64,000 nucleotides of DNA from Craspedostauros australis (Eukaryota > Bacillariophyta > Bacillariophyceae > Mastogloiales > Achnanthaceae): contig JAMXDE010000006.1 in the NCBI GenBank assembly GCA_026770025.1, forward strand, positions 2,548,001 through 2,612,000, in the 5' to 3' direction. Positions 56,872 to 64,000 of the stretch are shown piece after piece. Made by a program: the position numbers and the translations under genes. Position 1 is the stretch's first letter. Each line of letters begins with the position of its first letter. The notes under the pieces are model-generated. The model ran no database searches, had not been told where the DNA came from, and was given only the letters and a program-made list of their open reading frames with translations.

Positions 56872-58081
56872 TCACTCCCGTCCAGAGCTGCTGTCATCGC
56901 TGCTTGCACTGCCACTCGTCGGGCTGCTGCTGACGCTCCCACTTGTTGTGCTGCCACTCATGCCCTCGCTTGTTGTGCTGTCGTCCATGCCCTCGCTCGT
57001 TGTGCTTTTGCTCTTGTCGCTTCTGGCTGCTTCCTCCACCATTTCCTCCATATCCACCTCCCGTGAGGCGGCTGCTCCTGAGGGGGGCGCCAGTGATGCC
57101 ACCCAATTCTCCATTTCCCTGATATCCGCCATGGTCTCCTGCAGGTCAAACAAAGGATTTTCATCCTGCAGTTCGAATTGTGTGATAGCTGCGATGGCAT
57201 ACATTGCCAATTGGTGTTTGCAAAGTTGGTGCCGCCACTCCACCCGCAAGCACTTCCAGTTTTTGAAGCGTTTGTGAACTGTTTCGTGCCTTGCACGTAT
57301 CACTCCATTGTATCTGGTCCTCTCAATGCAACACGAAGGCTCACCCCTGTAGCCTTGATCCGCAATCACCTGCTCCCCTTCGTCCAGTTCCTGCCTCAGC
57401 TTGCGTCGAAAAATGGTTACATCATTCCACTCCCCACATGGAAATGGACCCTCGACCCAAACAAGATGGCCAGTCTGAATGCACACACCAGTCTCGTATC
57501 TGAGGCCTGCCCCATTGAATTTGTGAGAGTACCAATCTGTGTCGAAAGGATTGGGCTCCACAATCCGAAAGTCGGTGCCATCCACGGACATGAAAACAGT
57601 GTTGTGACCAACACTGCCATTCTTTCGTTCCTCTATTCTGATCTGCAGTGATACAAAAAGGAACTTGAGCATGTGCAAGGGATGTGAGTCATGTCAGGCA
57701 AGCACACGCATTCAAGTCATCTCCGCACACAGCACCAAGTTCACTCACCTTTGTTCTGCTCAGTCGTGCAATGCCTTCCAAAACAATCCATGTCCACTTC
57801 ATTAATGTTCTGCGATCCCTATTCAGCATCACTGAAAGAATCTCCCATGGAACGTATTGCTTCAGGAACACGAGTGCACCAAGCATGTGGTTGATTGTGG
57901 TGTTGCCTGGTAGCAGCCCGTCTTGTGTCAGTGCTGTCCATACTGCAGAAGCCACTGCGATGCTGGTCCCATACGTCCTGCGGAAAAGGATGGTGAGCCA
58001 TGGGGGTTGCTCCATGCAAGTGAGCATGTCCACGTTGCGACCCACAATTTGCATACCAGAGTGGGCAATCTCAACCTCCAT
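56872..58081 (-). CDS. PIF/Harbinger-type DDE transposase
   Basis: Two exons, 58081-57749 and 57642-56872, encode 367 residues. The 106-bp intron (GTGAGT...CTGCAG) lies between codons. Exon 1 carries the HTH-like region of Harbinger transposases (VFLKQYVPWEILSVMLNRDRRTLMKWTW). Exon 2 is the DDE_Tnp_4 catalytic domain: the first Asp in SVDGTDFRI, the second Asp in VIADQGYRGE and the Glu in RARHETVHKRFKNW. The segments YSHKFNGAGLRYETGV and HLVWVEGPFPCGEWND between them are typical of the family. The C-terminal 60 residues are a Ser/Thr/Gly/Glu repeat (STTSEGM, STTSGS). No stop or frameshift interrupts it, so the enzyme may be active. The divergent ORF at 60735 may be its partner. Confidence 0.88.
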
Positions 58082-58595
58082 CGTCTTCTGAATGAGTCAT
58101 TGCGAGGTGGAGCAAGTTGATGCACAATGTAGTGGATTGGATGTTGGCTTGATGGTGGATCGGATACTGTCGTGGGCAGGTATTGTGAGAAGTAGTTGAT
58201 TCAGTTGCTTGCGTGTGATTGTTGGCCGTAGTTGTTGTTGACGCCAATACTTTGTTGGCATCAGGCAGCATGTGAGTTGCTGTCGAGGTGCAGCCGATGG
58301 CCATCGCACATTGATGCTGACATCTCGAGAAGCAGAGTCCGCCATTTGCTGCATTGCACAGCAATCACTTGCAATACACGGTGATGCAGAACACAAAGAT
58401 TTCCGTGTTTGTCTCCACGATCTGTTGGCTGGTGGGAGTATTCGCGCGCTGTTCTCTCAACGCGAGTTGGTCTTGGGTCATGTTCCTCGGCTTCCTCAGA
58501 CATTCCACAGAACACTCACTGGGATCGACATCATTCACGAACATCCATGCAAGGTGTCCGTAAGATAAATCGAGGCTTATGACATGGATACATAT
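58082..58595. other. Upstream region of the transposase gene
   Basis: About 500 bp between the transposase start and the first tandem repeat; short open frames only. Confidence 0.45.
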
Positions 58596-59230
58596 TCAGT
58601 CCCTTTCCGCGCAAGCCATCCATTTGGTTGAAACATAGTTTATCAATGACACAGGAGTGTTCCAATCCATACAAGCCCTCCATTTGGTTCCAACAGTGTT
58701 CATGACAGGGACAGATTCGTTCTTGTCCGTACAAGCCCTCCATTTAGTGGAAAGAGCGTTTATCAATGACACAGAAGCGTTCCGATTCATACAAGCCCTC
58801 CATTTGGTTCAAAAAGCGTTTATCAACAGCACAGATTAGTTCTTATCCATACAAGCCCTCCATTGGGTGGAAAGAGCGTTTATCAATGGCACAGATCTAT
58901 CAATAGCACAGATCAGTTCTTATCCATACAAGCCCTCCATTTGGTTCATAGAGCATTCACTACCGGATAAGATTATTTCTTATCTGTATAAGCCATCTGC
59001 TTAGTTCATAGAGCATTCACTACCGGATAAGATTATTTCTTATCCGCATAAGCCATCTGCTTATGTTCATAGAGCATTCACTACCGGATAAGATTATTTC
59101 TTATCCGCATAAGCCATCTGCTTATGTTCATAGAGCATTCACTACCGGATAAGATTATTTCTTATCCGCATAAGCCATCTGCTTATGTTCATAGAGCATT
59201 CTCTACCGGATAAGATTTGTTCTTATGGTG
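58596..59230 (+). repeat. 60-61-bp tandem repeat array
   Basis: About ten units. The first five have an exact 60-bp period (CCATTTGGTT-like marks at 58620, 58680, 58740, 58800 and 58860), with a core TCTTATCCATACAAGCCCTC. The later units (from about 58960) are a diverged subfamily with a 60-61-bp period and the core TTCATAGAGCATTCACTACC followed by GGATAAGATTATTTCTTATC. The last part contains a short palindrome, GATAAG...CTTATC. The 60-bp period keeps reading frames open on both strands (20-residue repeats), which alone is not evidence of coding. Confidence 0.9.
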
Positions 59231-59802
59231 CTGTTCATATGGATAAAACTGCGCCTATCACATAAACATAGGTGCAAATCTGCCCTTATAAGCCCGCGTT
59301 AAAGCAATATTGGCGGCTATGGGCCAGAATCAGATGCATTTCTGACCCTTATGCGCTATCCATAAGGACGCGATGAGTCTTACAACATAGACTCAATTTT
59401 GTTTCGTCCTCACAGCAGTTATGCATAAGACGCAAATAGTGCTTTTGAAGCCGTCCATAAGGCCAAAACAGCGCTTATAATTCTATCCATAGAGGTGTTT
59501 TCGACACTATGGAGCCGTCATAAGACTGAATTGGATGTTACGACTACTTCGACTCAATATGAAGCACTATGCCTATCCAATGTGACCAACACGCCGTATT
59601 CGTAAGTCCAATATATTCCTTATCACACAGGCATCATTTTAAGTGCTTCATGACACCAATCCAAACGGTGAATATTGCCCTTATGGAGTGGTCATAACGC
59701 AATTTTCACCCTCAAAAAGTGATTCATAAGGCCAAATTAGCCCTTGTGAACCCGGCATAGACGTTAATTCATCCTTTCCCGCGCTCCATACACTCAAATA
59801 TT
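59231..59802. repeat. Diverged satellite-like region
   Basis: No gene. Motifs of the type CTTATGGA/TCCATAAG and CTTATAAGC recur irregularly every 50-80 bp (for example 59395, 59455, 59485, 59685 and 59725), which suggests an eroded array linking the 60-bp and the 48-bp repeats. Confidence 0.5.
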
Positions 59803-60170
59803 GCGTTATGATCGTAGGACCAAGTATGCCTTTAACAGAAGCGCAAAAGTGCGTTATGATCGTAGGACCAAGTATGCCTTTAACAGAAGCGCAAAAGTGC
59901 GTTATGATTGTAGGACCGATTATGCATTTAACAGAAGCGCAAAAGTGCGTTATGATCATAGGACCAAGTATGCCTTTAACAGAAGCGCAAAAGTGCGTTG
60001 TGATCGTAGGACCAAGTATGCCTTTACCAGAAGCGCAAAAGTGCGTTGTGATCGTAGGACCGATTATGCCTTTAACAGAAGCGCAAAAAGTGCGTTGTCA
60101 CCGTAGGACCAAGTACGCTTTCAACGCAAGCGTAAAAAGTGCCTTGTGAATGAAGGACCGATGCTGTACC
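59803..60170 (+). repeat. 48-bp tandem repeat array
   Basis: Seven units starting at 59803, 59851, 59899, 59947, 59995, 60043 and 60092, then a partial eighth from 60141. The core is GCGTTATGATCGTAGGACCA followed by AGTATGCCTTTAACAGAAGC and GCAAAAGT. Exact 48-bp spacing gives a 16-residue repeat in one frame (MIVGPSMPLTEAQKCV), and all forward frames are open. The last two units are 49 bp. Confidence 0.95.
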
Positions 60171-60734
60171 TACACATTGTGGTTCCGAAGACGAACATTG
60201 GCCCTCCTTCGCGTTGTCGCCATCCCGCGAATGACTTTTCGCGCTTGCAGCAACTTGGTTACGCCCCTTTGACATCGGCCATTGTTACAGTTTGTACGGG
60301 GAACAGTACACCATTCTTGGGCACCGGTGTCTTTCGCCACGGACAGGAACACAAAAAACACTTCAAGCCAATGCAAGCATCTCTTGACATTTCTTTTCTG
60401 ATGTTCAGATGGCCGCGAACTACAATCGTTGTACGTGTGTGTGCAAGACACCAACACGCGTCACCAGCGCATGTAATGCGTCGTCGGCAAGAAATTGCTG
60501 CGATGGTTGTTTGCTCGTTGCAAAGCACAGCATCTTCCATGTCCTTGGCAACCACACAGCAGCACCCCATGGCCAACTCTGCAAATGAGGACGACACAAA
60601 CCGCATCACGCCAACGTACACACATCCATTGCGCCAAACACTGCTGCTCTCTTGCAGGTGCACTTCAATGGAGCCTTGAGTTGAGCAGAGGTGCCCTTTG
60701 TCACACAAATCAGAAACACAACCAACCACCGATC
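60171..60734. other. Upstream region of the 801-residue ORF
   Basis: 564 bp between the 48-bp array and the chosen start codon. The frame of the following gene is open back to about 60495 but without a better ATG. Confidence 0.45.
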
Positions 60735-63332
60735 ATGACGCCACCAAGGAAACGAGCCCCTCGCTTCTTGAAAAAGGGAGTCGACGCCAAGCTCCTCATC
60801 CGTGAGCTTGCAGCTGATCCCAACTTGTGGATGTGGGAGCCTCGCCACATCCGAGACAAGTATCCGACCCTCGCAAAGTATCCAGCAAAGAACTTCATCA
60901 AAGGGTATGTGATGCTGAAGAAAACGCTCGTGAAGAACAAGATCTTCTTTGGTAAGTCAACTCCAATGCAGGCAACGTGTGGGCCCGACCACTCGGTGGA
61001 CACATTCGTTTGGGGTGGTGGCGATTGCCCTGTTGCATTTCTTGTCCTCAAACTTTGCTTTGATCATGCTGCACAAACACATCACAACTCACAAGCAACC
61101 ACTCGATCTCTTCATCTGTTTGCTTTTGTGAGGGTGTTGGCAGCAAATGGACGCTTCAATCCAGACGCATCAGGTAACTTGGCCATGCATCTTCGCCCCA
61201 TCGATGAGCCAGAGGGCTTCGACAACACAAAGCCCTCGAAATCTCCTCCTGCAAAGTCCGTCGCAGAAACCACAACAACACCCACAATGACAGCACTCTC
61301 CGAAAACGCTGCCACCAACACAGACAAGAGCTGCCATGGAGAAGGGGATCAAAACCCATCTTCGCAAATGGCATCAAGCACCAATGGGTCGGTCCCAAAT
61401 GTTGCCTTCCTCAATGATGACTGGGCCATGGGCGACTTTGGCGAGGAAATTTCATCAGTGTTTGGTCGAGAAATGGACTTCGATGATGACATTGAAGTTG
61501 TGGGCATGACAGGCCCTCCACCATACAACTCACTGACAGCAAGATATGGTCATTTCTTTGACATGGCCGAGAACTCTCGCGTCGCCCAGTTCTCTTCCGT
61601 CCCAACACATGTGGACGTCTTCTACACTACGCAATTGTGGAGGCCGAAGGGAGAGGCATTCCGGATGATCAGCATCGACTTCTACATGCCTGCAGCCACC
61701 ATCCAGCAGGATACACAGCTGACCATTCAATATCGCGAAGTGGGTGGGGTGCCTCGGCCCTTTGTGGTGCTGAAGTATCGGCCTCCAGTGGCCATTGGGG
61801 CAAAGGGGGGTATTGCAAAGGCCATTTGCAACCTTCAGGCGACCCACTTCGTCGACGCAGCACAGAAGGCACAAGCACACGACCTGCAAATGCAGAAGGC
61901 CGGTTTTGCAAAGGGGCACTGGTGCGAAATGCTCGTGCCGATGCCTTTTGCTATCGACACCATGTTCTGCCCATCCGCTTGCGGCACGCTGGGGGGCGTT
62001 GTCTGGCTCAATCATGTGATGCCAGACAACAATGGGCAACCACGTAAAGTCCTCATCTTGTCGACGAGGGTGAAGGAGAAGACAACGACTGTGGGAATGA
62101 CGTGCAAGTTTTCAAAAATGCACGCACTTGGTTTCAACTCAGGCGGAACCAATGCCATCGACAAAGGGGCCAAGTCACAAATGCTACCTTCACAGTCACA
62201 CAGAATCCCCCAATACACGGACAACAACAGCAACTCCAGCAACCCGCCATCTGCCAGCAATGCCCAGAAGGTGACCCCATGGCCACAACCCTTACAACCC
62301 AGGAGCCCAATGGGCAGCCGCATTCAATCACGCTTCCGATCGGCAAGAACGACAAAGAATCTCCGCACCTTTGGAGCACGCAACATGCTTCATGGAGACG
62401 ATCAATCAGTCACGACGCAGGTGACTCAGGTGTTGGAAGCCCAACTCGAATGCCAGGTTGAGAGGGTGGCCGAACTTGAGCTGAGGGTGGCACTGCGAAA
62501 GCAGGCTGCCAGAGAAAGGGCAGAGCTGAGACGGCAAGGACAGCTCAACCAGAGCCGTCCGGGAATGGTGGTGACTGGCGGTACAGCTTCTGACGAGGCT
62601 GCCAGAAACCTTCCTGATGGCGTCTTCAACAAAATGGACGACCTCACCAGACCGTATTTCGTAAAGGGCCCAGGATCAGTCCAGCACCCGGCAATGATGC
62701 AGAATGGTCAGACTGGGACGGGCAACATGCACTCGACGAATCCGCAGCAACTCAGCACAGGACAGATCCTTCCGCACGGACGGGAGGAAGGAATATCGGC
62801 AACAACAACAGCTCAGATGTCTCCTCCACCAACACGAGATGTTGATCCATGTGAAGGAATGCTGGTCCTTGCGGACCAAGCCAACAAACTGACAGAGGCA
62901 GCAGCGGTGGGAGCAGCAGCAGCAGAAGCAACCAACCTTGCAACTGCAACAACCACCATCACAGCGGGGTCCACAGCTGTAAATACGAATCAGAATCCGG
63001 AAGGAGAGAATGTGAGGCAATCCGCAGGCAGTGCAGGCGCTCAGATGACCAGTCAGGAGGCGCCAAACCAACCTGAAGGCGGAGGGGATGGGCCAACAAC
63101 CAACTACTCCTTGGTCGAAGATGTTGAGATAGTGCAGGACCCAACAGCACCATTGAATGCTGCAGAAGCACCATTGAATGTTGATGAAGCACCATTGAAT
63201 GTTGATGAGGCACCATTGAATGTTGACGAGGCACCATTGAATGTTGACGAGGCAATGGACATGACCGGAGATGGAGAGAGGCAGGGTGACAATGGAGGCA
63301 GTGACGGAAACGAGCATGACACAACAAACTAA
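60735..63332 (+). CDS. 801-residue protein of unknown family, possible second gene of the Harbinger-type element
   Basis: Proposed exons 60735-60951 and 61144-63332, with a 192-bp intron (GTAAGT...GGCAG) whose length is a multiple of three; without splicing the frame is also open. The start MTPPRKRAPRF is basic. Residues about 15-70 (KLLIRELAADPNLWMWEPRHIRDKYP and on) form a short aromatic and basic domain that could bind DNA; it is not a recognisable Myb/SANT domain. About 245-470 is a folded-looking, unfamiliar domain (DVFYTTQLWRPKGEAFRMIS, FVVLKYRPPVAIG, VVWLNHVMPDN). A Gln/Arg-rich helical stretch (about 540-590) and low-complexity sequence follow, ending in five 7-residue repeats APLNVDE. 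Its position, divergent to the transposase, fits the two-gene layout of PIF/Harbinger elements. I do not recognise the family. Confidence 0.6.
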   Translation: MTPPRKRAPRFLKKGVDAKLLIRELAADPNLWMWEPRHIRDKYPTLAKYPAKNFIKGYVMLKKTLVKNKIFFGKSTPMQATCGPDHSVDTFVWGGGDCPVAFLVLKLCFDHAAQTHHNSQATTRSLHLFAFVRVLAANGRFNPDASGNLAMHLRPIDEPEGFDNTKPSKSPPAKSVAETTTTPTMTALSENAATNTDKSCHGEGDQNPSSQMASSTNGSVPNVAFLNDDWAMGDFGEEISSVFGREMDFDDDIEVVGMTGPPPYNSLTARYGHFFDMAENSRVAQFSSVPTHVDVFYTTQLWRPKGEAFRMISIDFYMPAATIQQDTQLTIQYREVGGVPRPFVVLKYRPPVAIGAKGGIAKAICNLQATHFVDAAQKAQAHDLQMQKAGFAKGHWCEMLVPMPFAIDTMFCPSACGTLGGVVWLNHVMPDNNGQPRKVLILSTRVKEKTTTVGMTCKFSKMHALGFNSGGTNAIDKGAKSQMLPSQSHRIPQYTDNNSNSSNPPSASNAQKVTPWPQPLQPRSPMGSRIQSRFRSARTTKNLRTFGARNMLHGDDQSVTTQVTQVLEAQLECQVERVAELELRVALRKQAARERAELRRQGQLNQSRPGMVVTGGTASDEAARNLPDGVFNKMDDLTRPYFVKGPGSVQHPAMMQNGQTGTGNMHSTNPQQLSTGQILPHGREEGISATTTAQMSPPPTRDVDPCEGMLVLADQANKLTEAAAVGAAAAEATNLATATTTITAGSTAVNTNQNPEGENVRQSAGSAGAQMTSQEAPNQPEGGGDGPTTNYSLVEDVEIVQDPTAPLNAAEAPLNVDEAPLNVDEAPLNVDEAPLNVDEAMDMTGDGERQGDNGGSDGNEHDTTN
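63161..63253 (+). repeat. 21-bp in-frame repeats encoding APLNVDE
   Basis: GCACCATTGAATGTTGATGA-type units repeated about four and a half times near the end of the 801-residue ORF. The in-frame unit length and synonymous changes (GAT/GAC, GAA/GAG) suggest the repeats are translated. Confidence 0.85.
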
Positions 63333-64000
63333 GCAGCAACCACGTGAGAAATAGATACACACCTTTGAAGAATCTATTGTGGATGTAGTGTGCTCATGAT
63401 AGTCGGAACAAACGAGGAAGTACTGAATGGTTGATTTGTACCACAAGAAGAATGACATTGTGTGGGTAGTGGGAGAGTAGAAGGAAGCACAAGTTGGCCA
63501 TGACAATGAGGAATGTCCGGACAACACACACGATCAGGCGACAGGGTGTAAAAGTCAAAAATGGAGCCACGAATCTGGGTTTTGCATAAATCAGGATGAT
63601 TGTGCAAACAACTGACAGGAAGAAGGCTGAAAGATGGCAAATTTTCAGTTTGGTTTTTGACTTTTGGACTGTAGATTATGGAAGAAACTGTTGTTGCCTT
63701 ATCATGGGAAATGCAAAATTACCGTCTTTCCCCCCCCCCCCTGTGCTGAACGAACTCTTCCGCATGAACACAACCCCACATCAACCAAGACTGCCTTGTT
63801 ATGTCTTCTGGCCAAGGTGCAAAGCAAAATTTGCTCCTTGCCTTCTTTCCCAACAAAAACAAGCGCAGCAAGATGTTTGGCAACACACATGCTCGGTTGC
63901 GCATTTCCAAATCTTCCAACCGCTTTTCTCACAAATCGCAATTCTGCACAAACAACGGCAACAACGGCAACAATCACAACAGCCACAGCAATAACAACAC
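63333..64000. other. Window end, no gene seen
   Basis: It contains a run of 12 C (63730-63741) and CAA/CGG-rich DNA at the very end (from about 63945). If the 801-residue ORF belongs to a transposon, its right terminus is either here or beyond the window; I could not find it. Confidence 0.4.

Noticed and set aside
55550-64000. Terminal inverted repeats for the Harbinger-type element
   Set aside because: I compared several candidate segments left of 56872 and right of 63332 and found no convincing inverted match or 3-bp duplication; the right end may lie outside the window.
1-64000. tRNA, rRNA or CRISPR-like features
   Set aside because: No cloverleaf with conserved arms, no rRNA segment and no spaced-repeat array was recognised by reading; a covariance-model scan would be needed to exclude single tRNAs.

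Overview
The window looks like nuclear DNA of a photosynthetic stramenopile, most probably a diatom. Four lines of evidence support this: a nitrate transporter of the diatom NRT2 type; several predicted plastid proteins whose N-terminal signal peptide is followed by a phenylalanine in an ASAFAP-like context; short GT-AG introns; and a Ty1/copia retrotransposon. The species cannot be read from the sequence.

Left part (1-17.4 kb): a solo LTR (382-1303) and a complete copia element on the minus strand (3823-11266, two identical 754-bp LTRs, gag and pol in one frame separated by a single TGA). The element sits between a predicted plastid membrane protein of unknown function (2288-3250) and a TAM41-type CDP-diacylglycerol synthase (11566-12684). 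A chalcone-isomerase-like protein, a plastid DUF1997-like protein and a first EamA/DMT transporter follow.

Middle part (18.2-46.3 kb): a three-exon minus-strand gene for a 2543-residue protein, reconstructed here. It has a MICAL-like FAD-monooxygenase core and a C-terminal membrane region and is the most unusual host gene. After it come PurU and a YjbQ/UPF0047 protein (divergent), Prp19 and a PH-domain type III-beta-like PI4-kinase (divergent), a second plastid EamA/DMT transporter, a decayed 3' end of an NRT2 gene (41979-42095) and an intact NRT2 (44572-46259) with one intron.

Right part (47.9-64 kb): almost entirely mobile or repetitive. A 6342-bp element has 37-bp terminal inverted repeats and an exact 8-bp target duplication (47941-54298), but its interior is degenerate. 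Next comes an intact-looking PIF/Harbinger-type transposase (56872-58081, minus), then arrays of 60-bp and 48-bp tandem repeats, then a divergent 801-residue ORF of unknown family (60735-63332), possibly the second gene of the same transposon.

The host genes are ordinary housekeeping functions (mitochondrial lipid synthesis, one-carbon metabolism, splicing, phosphoinositide signalling, nitrate uptake, plastid transport) and form no visible pathway. The best leads for something undescribed are the giant flavoprotein, the 8-bp-TSD element, the transposase/ORF2/satellite cluster and the in-frame gag-TGA-pol arrangement.
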